DNA of 64,000 nt from CAVUDO01 sp963740255 (GCA_963740255.1 CAVUDO010000002.1:1240001-1304000), one strand, 5' to 3'. Positions 45,801 through 53,788 are shown, counted from the first letter of the stretch. Numbers and translations: made by a program. The notes: generated from the letters alone by a model not told the origin.

Positions 45801-46026
45801 CGTCGTCCGCGACGAAGTCGTAGGTCCAGTCCTCCATCGGCCTGCTTCCGCCATCCTTCTCGCCCACGGTCGTCCTGGGCCGGTCGCGCAGCAGCAACCA
45901 CAGCGGCTCGGCCACCGCGTCGTCGGTCACCGCAAGTTGCCGCCTCGGACAGAACCGAGACGGTGGAGGGTCCGTTCCTCGCACGCGATCCGCCGGCCGG
46001 GCGAACCGCAGGCTGAACGGACGCAC
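45793..46026 (-). CDS. tgmA: Graspetide precursor peptide
   Basis: 77 residues. The N-terminus MRPFSLRFARP is the typical start of ATP-grasp target precursors, the middle FCPRRQLAVTDDAVAEPLW matches the conserved leader segment near the maturase-binding site, and the C-terminal core is rich in acceptors and acids: TTVGEKDGGSRPMEDW (52-67), then TYDFVADDAP (68-77). Thr52, Thr53, Ser61 and Thr68 can be ester donors and Glu56, Asp58, Glu65, Asp66, Asp70, Asp74 and Asp75 acceptors; the links cannot be told from sequence. Asp58-Gly59 is a chemically favourable aspartimide site. GTG 46026 has GAGGA upstream. An in-frame ATG at 46242 with GAGGGAG at 7 bp would give 149 residues. Confidence 0.83.
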   Translation of the reverse strand: MRPFSLRFARPADRVRGTDPPPSRFCPRRQLAVTDDAVAEPLWLLLRDRPRTTVGEKDGGSRPMEDWTYDFVADDAP

Positions 46027-46738
46027 GCTGTCCTCGCGCGGGGCACCCCGATGACCCGCCGTGCCGCCACCTGACCCATGGCTCAGCGGGAACCGATCAC
46101 CTACCGGCATCAGGGGCGACGCCGGACGCGTGGCGGAGACACCCGCCCGGTGAGCGGCCTGCCAGGGGCCAGGCAGATGCTCGGACGCCGTCCTCATGTC
46201 GGCTCGGTCGTCGCGAGGGCTGGATGATGGCGTGGCGCGCATGATGGTCTCCCTCGTGCGGGTCAGGTCTGTCGGTGACGGCGCACCCGGCGTGCGGATC
46301 ACGGCGACCGGACGGTAAGGGCGCAAGACGGCACGCCCAGGTCTCGATGGCGGCGCGGGGGCTGCCTGGAGGTGGCTCACGGCGTCCGGATGGCGGGCGG
46401 CGAGCGCCTGGAATATCGGCGTCCACCCAGCGCACGATTCGGGGCTCACACCTGCTCCCCTGCACCTGTGGGGCCAACCGTTCCCGACTCGCTCGACGCC
46501 GACTGCATGCTCATGGCCGCCATGACTCTCCCGTCGCGATGGGCGGGCGGCGACCTGAGGAGGCCGCCGCGCGCCTGTCGACCCGCTCCCGCAGTCAGCG
46601 GACAGTACTGGAGCGAGGACGCTCTGTGGCCTGCGCCATGTAAACCATGACACGCCTTGGCACTGAACGCAATGTGCGTCTAGTGCATTTCTGTACCAGG
46701 GGTTGCGTCGACGCCACTGCCAGGGGCAGGCTGTGTGC
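46027..46738. other. 712-bp interval upstream of tgmA and the XRE regulator
   Basis: This gap between divergent genes holds no clear gene. On the minus strand the tgmA frame stays open far upstream, with a well-placed ribosome site before ATG 46242 and another before GTG 46449, so a longer precursor leader or a decayed fused gene is possible. High GC makes long open frames weak evidence. Promoters for tgmABC and for the regulator must lie here; I could not place them securely. Confidence 0.5.
46446..46523 (-). CDS. Possible 25-residue upstream peptide
   Basis: MAAMSMQSASSESGTVGPTG then AGEQV, preceded by GGGAG 4 bp from ATG 46523. Its stop overlaps GTG 46449 as GTGA, and that GTG opens the frame leading to tgmA. 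It may be a translated leader for the cluster or chance. Not matched to any family. Confidence 0.3.
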   Translation of the reverse strand: MAAMSMQSASSESGTVGPTGAGEQV

Positions 46739-47602
46739 ATGACAGCGCGCCGCGGGCCGAATCTCCGCCGTCGTCGGCTGGCCGCCGAGTTGCGCCGGCT
46801 CCGGGTGGAGGCGGGCATAACCCTCGAGGACGCCGCCCGCCATCTCGACCTCGCCCACTCCTCGCTGTCGCGGGTGGAGACCGGCCACGCGACCGCGCGG
46901 CTGCCCTACGTGGACTCGCTTCTGCGGCTCTACCGCGTCCCGGAAGGTGACCGCGAGCCGCTCCTCCAACTGGCCCGCGAAGCCCGCCAACGCGGCTGGT
47001 GGACCGCCTACGGCGACTCGCTGTCGAACGACTACTCGGCGTATATCGACTTCGAGACGGAGGCGTTGTCCATCCGGAACTACGAGCCGCAGACGGTGCC
47101 GGGACTTCTGCAGACCGAGTCCTATGCCCGCGCACTGATACGAGGGCAGTCGCCGGACCTCAGTGCGGACGAGACGGAGCGGCAGGTCACCGTGCGAGCC
47201 GCCCGGCAGGAACGAATCACCGGCGACGAGCCCGCGCGCCTGTGGGCGATCATCGGCGAGCCCGTGCTCCACTACCAGGTCGGCGGTCGCGGGGTCCTCG
47301 GAGAACAACTCCAACACCTGCTCGATATGTCCGAACCTCCCCACATCCAGATCCAGGTACTCCCGTTCACCGCTGGCGCCCACCCGGGTATGGCGAGCGC
47401 GTTCGTCATTCTCGGCTTCGAGGGCTTCCCCGATGTCGTCCATCTGGAGAACCTGACCCGCGGTCTCTACCTGGAGGAGGGCGACGAGGTGCGGTTGTAT
47501 GCTGAGACCTACGAACACCTCCGTGCCGTGGCGCTGAGCCCAGGCGACTCCCGCGCGCTCCTCACCAAGCGCCTCAAGGAGGTACACAGGAGCGAGCTAT
47601 GA
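46739..47602 (+). CDS. XRE family regulator with DUF5753 domain
   Basis: 287 residues. Helix-turn-helix at about 15-65 (LRRLRVEAGITLEDAARHLD, then LAHSSLSRVETGHATA), followed by the DUF5753 (Scr1-type) domain: YEPQTVPGLLQTESYARALI, RAARQERITGDEPARLWAII and QVLPFTAGAHPGMASAFVIL. Such regulators come with a small DUF397 partner and behave like antitoxin-type regulators of development or secondary metabolism. Start ATG 46739. Divergent from the tgm cluster across 712 bp and may regulate it. Its stop overlaps the start of the DUF397 gene. Confidence 0.92.
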   Translation: MTARRGPNLRRRRLAAELRRLRVEAGITLEDAARHLDLAHSSLSRVETGHATARLPYVDSLLRLYRVPEGDREPLLQLAREARQRGWWTAYGDSLSNDYSAYIDFETEALSIRNYEPQTVPGLLQTESYARALIRGQSPDLSADETERQVTVRAARQERITGDEPARLWAIIGEPVLHYQVGGRGVLGEQLQHLLDMSEPPHIQIQVLPFTAGAHPGMASAFVILGFEGFPDVVHLENLTRGLYLEEGDEVRLYAETYEHLRAVALSPGDSRALLTKRLKEVHRSEL

Positions 47603-47849
47603 GAGGGGGCCGCGGAAGTGTCGACACTGGGTCTTTCCTCGTGCCGGATGGCGCAAGAGCGCCCGCAGCCAGGCCAACGGCAACTGCGTGGAAGTCGCGA
47701 TGGTTCAGCTACCGGGGGCCAACGCGGGGAGCATCGTCGGGGTCCGCGACTCCAAGGATCCGGCCGGCGCCGTCCTCGCGTTCACCGACACCGAGTGGTC
47801 CAGTTTCCTCGGTGCCGCGCATGACGGCTCATTCACTCGAAAGTCATAG
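47599..47849 (+). pseudogene. DUF397 partner gene with a frameshift
   Basis: ATG 47599 overlaps the regulator stop (ATGA), the usual set-up. The protein begins in frame but the DUF397 body (WRKSARSQANGNCVEVAMVQ, later VGVRDSKDPAGAVLAFTDTE and WSSFLGAAH) is in another frame from about 47649 to the TAG at 47847. Adding one base at about 47648 (GA to GAC, giving VPDWRKS) restores a full-length gene. It is a recent inactivation or a sequencing error. Confidence 0.82.
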
Positions 47850-48002
47850 CGCCTGCTGGGGCCAGTAGCGAACTTGTGCGAGGAGGTCGACGCCCTGTAG
47901 GCACTTGCGACCCGAGGGCAGCATGACTCCAGGGCCGAACTCCCCGTCGGCGATCCGCGCCCGGAGGTCGTCGGCAATTTGCTCGTACTTGAGTACCGGC
48001 AT
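47844..48002 (-). pseudogene. GntR family regulator, N-terminal remnant
   Basis: MPVLKYEQIADDLRARIADG then EFGPGVMLPSGR is the first helix-turn-helix half of a GntR regulator (normally continuing LPSERELA). After this it turns into unrelated residues and stops, and no ligand-binding domain follows. Start ATG 48002. It overlaps the tail of the DUF397 pseudogene, marking a rearrangement point. Confidence 0.68.
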
Positions 48003-48094
48003 GGACTCCGCCCTGACCCCGACTTGGCCTGTCAACCGGTCACGTTAACGAGGACGGTGCACAAGCAGCGAAACTCCGTGACCAGAATGACCAC

Positions 48095-48937
48095 ATGGCC
48101 ACATATGAGGTCGCGCCTGAGATCGTCGCCTTCTATGCCAAGTCCCATGACGAGGCCAACCGCCTGTCGGCCACCCCGGACGGCAGGTTGGAGATGGTCC
48201 GGACTCAGGAACTTCTGCGGCGACACCTGCCCCCCGCGCCCGCGACGGTGCTCGATGTGGGCGGAGGCCGTGCGGCGCACGCTCGTTGGCTGGCTGCTGA
48301 CGGATACCACGTCCATCTCGTCGACCCCGTCCAACGGCACCTCGACGAGGCCCGCGCCGTCGGATGCACGGTCGAACTCGGCGACGCGCGTTCCCTCACC
48401 GCCGACGACGCGTCGTACGACGTCGCCCTCTTGCTCGGGCCGCTCTACCACCTGCGTGACCGTCACGAGCGCCTATCGGCCCTTACCGAGGCCCGGCGGG
48501 TCCTTCGTCCCGGCGGACTCCTCGCGGTCGCCGCGATCAACCGCTATGCGCCGTTGCTGGAGCAGGCAGCCACCGCCACGCTGGCCGACGAACGCGTTCG
48601 CACCGCCGTGGCAACAGTCCTCACCACCGGCTGGCACGACGGGAAGAGGGGGTTCACCGCCTCCTACTTCCACACGGCGACCGAACTAGCCGACGAACTG
48701 GCCGATGCCGACTTCGCCGAACCCGCAGCCCGTGGCATCGAAGGGCCGGCTTGGGCCCTCCTCAAGGCCACCCAACACTCCGTTGGCAGCTTCCCACTGG
48801 ATTCGTCGCTGTTAGCCGCCGCCGTCGAAGCCGCGCGTCTGGCCGAGCCCTACCCCGAACTCCTCGCTGCGGGCTCTCACCTGCTCGCCACCGCGCGCCG
48901 CCAACCCGGTCGTTATGAGGGAGGACAGCACACCTAG
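48095..48937 (+). CDS. Class I SAM-dependent methyltransferase
   Basis: 280 residues. SAM-binding motif ATVLDVGGGRAAHARWLAAD, acidic loop VHLVDPVQRHLDEA, then SYDVALLLGPLYHLRDRHER and RRVLRPGGLLAVAAINRY. The substrate is unknown. Single gene of the accessory block; no obvious tie to the graspetide cluster, since it is on the other strand and 2 kb away. ATG 48095 (MATYEVAPEIVAFYAKSHDE) is chosen; the ribosome site is weak. Confidence 0.86.
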   Translation: MATYEVAPEIVAFYAKSHDEANRLSATPDGRLEMVRTQELLRRHLPPAPATVLDVGGGRAAHARWLAADGYHVHLVDPVQRHLDEARAVGCTVELGDARSLTADDASYDVALLLGPLYHLRDRHERLSALTEARRVLRPGGLLAVAAINRYAPLLEQAATATLADERVRTAVATVLTTGWHDGKRGFTASYFHTATELADELADADFAEPAARGIEGPAWALLKATQHSVGSFPLDSSLLAAAVEAARLAEPYPELLAAGSHLLATARRQPGRYEGGQHT

Positions 48938-49003
48938 GCGGAGGCACATGGGCAGGCGGACTGAACCGCTCTGCTCTCGGTGCGATGTCAGCTGGCGTCA
49001 ACG

Positions 49004-49768
49004 TCAGCCGAGGATCGCGGTCACCAGGCCGTAGTCCACCGCCTGGTCGGCGGTGAGGAACCGGCCGCGCCGGAGGTCGGCGGCGATCTCGTCGGGGTCG
49101 CGTCCGGTGGTCGCCGCGAGCCGGGTGTGGAAGGCGTCCAACAGCCTCTGCTGGCTGGCGAACTCCCCACTGACCCGCTCGGCCGTGCCGACGATGCCCG
49201 ACAGCGGCGGATCGGCCAGCCGGAACCGTGCGTGCCGGTGGCTGCGCCGCTCGGCGACCGCGGTGAGCAGCCCCAGGCTGCCGCCGCCGATCTCCCCCAC
49301 CACCAGCGCGTGCACCGGCGTGACCAGGGCGTCGAGGGTGTCGACGAGCAGCCAGGCGGCGCCCATCTCCGCGTTGCCGGTGTCGATCCGCAGGGTGATC
49401 GGACCCTCGCCGACCGCGTCCAGGGTGAGCAGCTTGGCGGCGAGCGCGGTGGCCCGTTCGGCGTCGAGACGGCCGGTCGCGAGCAGGACGCGCTGCTCGA
49501 ACAGCCGCTCCTCCCACCAGGAGCTGCCGGTGTCCAGGTACGGCGTCACGTGGGAGCGGGGGATCTGCGGCGGCTCCGGTCGGGGCTGCTCGTGGCCGGG
49601 TCGGGGGTGCTCCGGCGGCCAGCTCGGCGGCTCGGGCGTGGGCTCCGGTGGGTGCGGCCCTGGCGGCTGGGGACGTCCGGGCGGCGCCGCCCGGTGCGGA
49701 ACCGGACCGCGCGCCGGCGGCCAGCCGGCCCCGGGCCGGGTCCACGGCGTCTGCGGCGGGTAGGTCAT
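49004..49768 (-). CDS. ClpP-like protein with missing catalytic His
   Basis: 254 residues. The first 75 are a Pro-rich disordered segment; then a ClpP-like fold: YLDTGSSWWEERLFEQRVLL, ATALAAKLLTLDAVGEGPIT, LRIDTGNAEMGAAWLLVDTL. In true ClpP the nucleophile Ser is in GQAAS and the His in MIHQP; here the matching segments read GEIGGGSLGLLTAV and FRLADPPLSG, so the Ser may be displaced and the His is absent. It is probably a non-proteolytic ClpP homologue. It overlaps the XRE gene by 4 bp (ATGA), so it belongs to that small operon. Confidence 0.82.
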   Translation of the reverse strand: MTYPPQTPWTRPGAGWPPARGPVPHRAAPPGRPQPPGPHPPEPTPEPPSWPPEHPRPGHEQPRPEPPQIPRSHVTPYLDTGSSWWEERLFEQRVLLATGRLDAERATALAAKLLTLDAVGEGPITLRIDTGNAEMGAAWLLVDTLDALVTPVHALVVGEIGGGSLGLLTAVAERRSHRHARFRLADPPLSGIVGTAERVSGEFASQQRLLDAFHTRLAATTGRDPDEIAADLRRGRFLTADQAVDYGLVTAILG

Positions 49769-50076
49769 CGGGCACCACCCTCTCGGGATCCTCGTGGGTC
49801 GGCGGGTCGGCCGGGGTCGGCGGCACCCAGCCGGACGTCGAGCCTGCGGCCGACGGCCTGGGCGTAGCGCTCCAACGTGGAGAGCCGGGGGTCCACGTCG
49901 CCGGACTCGAGCCGGGCCACCGTCGACTGGGAGGTGCCCATCCGGGCGGCCACCTCGGTCTGGGAGAGCCCGACCGCACGCCGGTGGGCCACCAGGTCGT
50001 CCACGGTGAGCTGCCGGCGCTCGGCCATCTCCCGGAACCCGGGCAGTCTCGGCAGCGGTCTCTGCGACGCGTCCAT
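49765..50076 (-). CDS. XRE family regulator paired with ClpP-like protein
   Basis: 103 residues. Helix-turn-helix DLVAHRRAVGLSQTEVAARM then GTSQSTVARLESGDVDPRLS, typical XRE/antitoxin type. ATG 50076 (MDASQRPLPRLPG) or GTG 50085 are both possible; no Shine-Dalgarno is seen. A perfect 22-bp palindrome lies immediately upstream, the likely autoregulatory operator. The arrangement with the ClpP-like gene recurs in actinobacteria as a regulator-protease pair, but its function is not known to me. Confidence 0.87.
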   Translation of the reverse strand: MDASQRPLPRLPGFREMAERRQLTVDDLVAHRRAVGLSQTEVAARMGTSQSTVARLESGDVDPRLSTLERYAQAVGRRLDVRLGAADPGRPADPRGSREGGAR

Positions 50077-50085
50077 GCTGTTCAC

Positions 50086-50107
50086 GCTATCTCATATATG
50101 AGATAGC
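50086..50107. promoter_or_regulatory. Perfect 22-bp palindrome upstream of the XRE gene
   Basis: GCTATCTCATA followed directly by its exact reverse complement. A/T-rich in a GC-rich genome, it overlaps the probable promoter (TATATGAG region) and touches GTG 50085. Probable operator of the XRE protein. Confidence 0.82.
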
Positions 50108-50238
50108 ACCAGATCTGTCCGCTGCCGGCGGAACGGTCCGCGAGGGCAACGTGGTCCAGGTCGGGCCGCGGGCGCGGGGTGGCTCCCGCGGGGTGGCTCC
50201 CGCGGGTTCGGTCGCGCGGGGTGGCTCGCGCGGGTGGC

Positions 50239-51426
50239 TCAGCCGGCGCGGCGGGTGCCGACCTCGCCCGCGCGGCGGGCCCGCTCGACCACCGGACCGA
50301 TCGCCTCCACCAGCACGTCCACGTCCTGCTCGCTGGACGTGTGGCCCAACGAGAACCGCAGCGAGCCGCGGGCCCGGTCGACCTCCGCCCCCATCGCGAT
50401 CAGCACGTGACTCGGCTGGGCCACTCCCGCCGAGCAGGCCGAGCCGGTCGAGCACTCGATGCCGCGGGCGTCCAGCAGCATCAGCAGCGCGTCGCCCTCG
50501 CAGCCCGGGAAGGAAAAGTGCGCGTTCGCCGGCAGCCGACCGGCGGGATCCGGGTCGCCGTTGAGCACCGCCTCCGGCACCTCCTCGCGCACCCGGCGCA
50601 CGAGGTCGTCCCGCAGGTCGCGCAGCCGCGAGGCGAGGTCGGCGCGACGGTCGGCGGCCGCGGCGACGGCCACCGCGAGCGCCACGATCGCCGGGGTGTC
50701 CAGCGTGCCGGAGCGCACGTCGCGCTCCTGGCCGCCGCCGTGCAGCAGCGGCACGCAGTCCACCTCGCGGCCGAGCAGCAGGGCACCCACCCCGAGCGGC
50801 CCGCCGATCTTGTGTCCGGACACGGTGAGCGCGGAGGCGTCCGAAGCGACGAAGTCGACGGGGAGCTGGCCGACCGCCTGGGCCGCGTCGGTGTGGAACG
50901 GGACGCCCGCCGCACGGGCGAGCCTGGCCAGCTCGGCGACGGGCTGGATCGTGCCGACCTCGTTGTTCGCCCACATCACGGTCGCCAGCGCCACCGCGTC
51001 GCCGTGCCGGTCCAGGGCGTCGGCCAGCACCTCCGGACGGATCCGGCCGAGCCCGTCCGGGGGGAGCCAGTCCACCTCGGCACCGGAGTGTCCGGCCAGC
51101 CACTCCACGGCGTCCAGCACGGCGTGATGCTCGACGCCCGAGGCGAGCACGACCCGGCGGCGGGGGTCGGCGGCGCGGCGGGCCCAGAAGACGCCCTTCA
51201 CCGCGAGGTTGTCGCTCTCGGTGCCCCCGCCGGTGAAGACCACCTCGGACGGCCGGGCGCCGAGCGACGCCGCGATCCGCTCCCGGGCCTCCTCGACCGC
51301 GCGCCGGGCCCGCCGGCCGCCGGCGTGCAGCGAGGAGGGGTTGCCCAGCTGGCCGAGTGAGTCGGTGAACGCCTCCACGGCCTCGGGCAGCATCGGCGTC
51401 GTGGCCGCATGATCGAGATACACCAT
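50239..51426 (-). CDS. iscS: Cysteine desulfurase
   Basis: 395 residues. MVYLDHAATTPMLPEAVEAF at the N-terminus, PLP Lys in LTVSGHKIGGPLGVGALLLG, HisPLP contacts in ASGVEHHAVLDAVE, and the active Cys in GIECSTGSACSAGVAQPSHV. It supplies persulfide sulfur, in particular to MnmA for tRNA thiolation. In related genomes iscS and mnmA are close; here the accessory block 43514-50107 lies between them. ATG 51426 gives the family start. Confidence 0.95.
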   Translation of the reverse strand: MVYLDHAATTPMLPEAVEAFTDSLGQLGNPSSLHAGGRRARRAVEEARERIAASLGARPSEVVFTGGGTESDNLAVKGVFWARRAADPRRRVVLASGVEHHAVLDAVEWLAGHSGAEVDWLPPDGLGRIRPEVLADALDRHGDAVALATVMWANNEVGTIQPVAELARLARAAGVPFHTDAAQAVGQLPVDFVASDASALTVSGHKIGGPLGVGALLLGREVDCVPLLHGGGQERDVRSGTLDTPAIVALAVAVAAAADRRADLASRLRDLRDDLVRRVREEVPEAVLNGDPDPAGRLPANAHFSFPGCEGDALLMLLDARGIECSTGSACSAGVAQPSHVLIAMGAEVDRARGSLRFSLGHTSSEQDVDVLVEAIGPVVERARRAGEVGTRRAG

Positions 51427-51639
51427 CGCGCGACCCAGCCTAGCCGCCGCCGCACGCCTTCCGCCGTGGTCCGGAAGGCGGTCGCCTGGCCGGGGGAATG
51501 TCCCACTGCAGCACGCGATCGACCTGCCGGCGCTGATATACAGGTCGCACAGGACCGCCGAGCGGGGACGAACGAAGGGGTCCAGGATGACGATGCCGGA
51601 CAGCACTCCGTGCACTCGGCGTTCGGCGGTCGACCCGCG

Positions 51640-52101
51640 ATGACCCACAGCCTCTTCGCCGACTTCGTCGACGACCCCGATCAGTACGAAGCGGTGGAGC
51701 GCTACTGGGGAAACCTCGTCGCGGACATCGCCCGGAATCTCGGTCAAACCGGGGAGTGGCCACGCTGGATCCCGCGGCACTTCGCGGACGGCACACCCAT
51801 GGACGAGGACGGAAACCCGATGTGGGACGGTCGGTCCCGGCGTCTGGATCGGGCCTTCAGAATTATCCAGTGGCCGCCTGACGGCGATGGTGTCGAACTC
51901 AGCGCCTGGCTGCAATCTTTCGAGGAAGAGTACGAGGCGATGCCGCGCGAAGAGCTCGTCCTGAACATGAGCCTTTCCGAAGAATCCGCGGAGCTCGCTC
52001 GCCGGCTCCTGTATCGATGGATGACGCCCGAGACGACATACCAGGACATGCTCGCCTTCATCGACGAAGTGGGCGCCGGCGGGCCCGACGCCACCTCCTG
52101 A
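51640..52101 (+). CDS. Hypothetical protein
   Basis: 153 residues, acidic, with no membrane segment and no recognised domain. It starts MTHSLFADFVDDPDQYEAVE and is Trp-rich (YWGNLVADIARNLG, EWPRWIPRHF). ATG 51640 is the first Met of the plausible region; the ribosome site is weak. It is divergent from iscS across 213 bp, in which I see no other gene, and converges with the WYL regulator. Confidence 0.62.
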   Translation: MTHSLFADFVDDPDQYEAVERYWGNLVADIARNLGQTGEWPRWIPRHFADGTPMDEDGNPMWDGRSRRLDRAFRIIQWPPDGDGVELSAWLQSFEEEYEAMPREELVLNMSLSEESAELARRLLYRWMTPETTYQDMLAFIDEVGAGGPDATS

Positions 52102-52272
52102 ACCCCGCCGCGGACAGGGGCAACCTCGACGCCGTGAGCACCCGGCGGACACCCGCTTCTCGTCGGCCTACTACCGACCGCCCAAGCCGCGCCCGGCAGC
52201 GCGGTCCTCAAGTCGCGCCCACGGCGACGGCGAGCGTGGGTCACGCCGATCGTCCCGGCGCTCGGATGCGTG

Positions 52273-53217
52273 TCAGTTCGCGTAGCGGCCGGTGAGTTCT
52301 GATCCGATCCGCGCGAGTTCGGCCCGGACCGACTCGGGTTCCACCACCTCGACGAGCGCGCCCCAGCCGGCGAGATGCTCGGCGATCGACAGGGCCGTCG
52401 GTGCGGCCAGTCGGGCCCGGACGCGACCGTCGTCGAGATGACCGTCGAGGTCGCAGTGCCGTCCGAACTGGGTGCGGAGGACCGGCAGGAATCTGGCGCC
52501 GATGAGCACCGTCGCCGAGAGGAGCGACCGCCGCTGCTCCACCTCGTCGACCACTCGTGCCCACGCCGCCGACAGATCGAAGCCGGCAGGGCGCGCGGCG
52601 ACGAGATCTGTCACGACCGCCTCGGCGATCCGATCGACCCGGAACGTCCGCTGTCCGCCGTCGGTTCCGGCCAGGAGATACCAGACGTCGTCCTTGTCGA
52701 CCAGGCCCCACGGATCGACAAGCCGCTGCGTCCGGTCACGAGCCCGGTTCCGGTAGTCCAGCCGGACCTTGCGGCGGCGGACGACGGCAGCCTGCAACGC
52801 CTCGACCAGGTCGGGCCGCTCCCGATCGCGCTCGCCCCAGCTGGCCGGATCGACGACGACAGCGCCGGCCGCGGCCTCGGCGTCGGCTCGGAACGTGCCG
52901 GGCAGGGCGCGCACGAGCTTGCGGAGCGCCGACTTGATCTCCGGGGTGGTCGATGCGGCCGGGCCCGCGAGGAGGAACACCGCCTGGGCCTCGGTCGCGG
53001 TCAGGCCGCTCAGGTCCGTCCGGGCGCCACCCAACAGCGACCAGCCGCCCCCCCGTCCCGGTTGTGGGTAGACGGGGACGCCCGCGGCGGACAGCGCCTC
53101 GAGGTCGCGGCGCGCGGTGGCTACGGACACCTCGAGTTCGGCGGCCAGTTCGGACGCGGTGACCCTTCCGCGCGCCTGCATCAACAGCAGCGCGGACACC
53201 AGACGATCAGCGCGCAT
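52273..53217 (-). CDS. WYL domain transcriptional regulator (YafY type)
   Basis: 314 residues. N-terminal DeoR-like helix-turn-helix (LVSALLLMQARGRVTASELA, then AELEVSVATARRDLEALSAA, GVPVYPQPGRGGGWSLL), then a WYL domain with KVRLDYRNRARDRTQRLVDP then WGLVDKDDVWYLLAGTDGGQ, and a C-terminal WCX region. It likely senses a nucleotide or similar ligand. ATG 53217 is chosen. It is divergent from the glyoxalase-like gene with a perfect dyad between them. Confidence 0.92.
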   Translation of the reverse strand: MRADRLVSALLLMQARGRVTASELAAELEVSVATARRDLEALSAAGVPVYPQPGRGGGWSLLGGARTDLSGLTATEAQAVFLLAGPAASTTPEIKSALRKLVRALPGTFRADAEAAAGAVVVDPASWGERDRERPDLVEALQAAVVRRRKVRLDYRNRARDRTQRLVDPWGLVDKDDVWYLLAGTDGGQRTFRVDRIAEAVVTDLVAARPAGFDLSAAWARVVDEVEQRRSLLSATVLIGARFLPVLRTQFGRHCDLDGHLDDGRVRARLAAPTALSIAEHLAGWGALVEVVEPESVRAELARIGSELTGRYAN

Positions 53218-53235
53218 GGACCGTAGTCTGGCAAA

Positions 53236-53262
53236 CAAAGTGCTCACTTGGTGAGCACTTTG
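53236..53262. promoter_or_regulatory. Operator-like perfect dyad between the WYL and VOC genes
   Basis: CAAAGTGCTCAC (53236-53247), a 3-bp spacer TTG, then GTGAGCACTTTG (53251-53262): 12-bp arms without mismatch. It is 19 bp from the WYL start codon and about 60 bp from the VOC start. Binding by the WYL regulator is inferred. Confidence 0.82.
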
Positions 53263-53323
53263 AAGCGGACGATGGTTCTCGTCATGACCGCGGTGCACCC
53301 CGCCACAGAGGAAGGACCGACAG

Positions 53324-53740
53324 ATGTTGCGAGGACTCACGACCGTCAGCTTCTTCGCGGACGATGTCCCGGCGGCGAAAAAGTGGTACTCCGACCTGCT
53401 GGGCGTCGACCCGTACTTCGAACGGCCGGAAGGCGGCCCAGCCGCGTACGTCGAGTTCCGCCTCGGCGACTACCAGCACGAGCTGGGCATCATCGACAGC
53501 CGGTACGCACCCCATGGTGCGACGGGCGCCCCGGGCGGCGCCGTCGTCTACTGGCACGTCGACGATGTGGCGGCAACGCTGGAGAAGCTGCTGTCCACGG
53601 GAGCGAAGGAGCACGAGCCGCGCACCGACCGCGAAGCGGGCTTCGTCACGGCGTCCGTGGTCGACCCGTTCGGGAACGTCCTCGGCATCATGCACAACCC
53701 GCACTACCTGGAAGTCCTCGGCGCGGCCGGACCAGCGTGA
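53324..53740 (+). CDS. VOC family (glyoxalase/bleomycin-resistance-like) protein
   Basis: 138 residues, two beta-alpha-beta-beta-beta modules: MLRGLTTVSFFADDVPAAKK, WYSDLLGVDPYFERP, then VVYWHVDDVAATLEKLLSTG and VDPFGNVLGIMHNPHYLEVL. Metal-binding residues are partly those of glyoxalase I. Its substrate is unknown. ATG 53324 follows GAGGAAGG. Likely repressed by the divergent WYL regulator. Confidence 0.9.
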   Translation: MLRGLTTVSFFADDVPAAKKWYSDLLGVDPYFERPEGGPAAYVEFRLGDYQHELGIIDSRYAPHGATGAPGGAVVYWHVDDVAATLEKLLSTGAKEHEPRTDREAGFVTASVVDPFGNVLGIMHNPHYLEVLGAAGPA

Positions 53741-53788
53741 CCGCCGCCGCAGCCCAGGGCGGCAGGGGCGGCAGGGCGCCTGGTGGCC

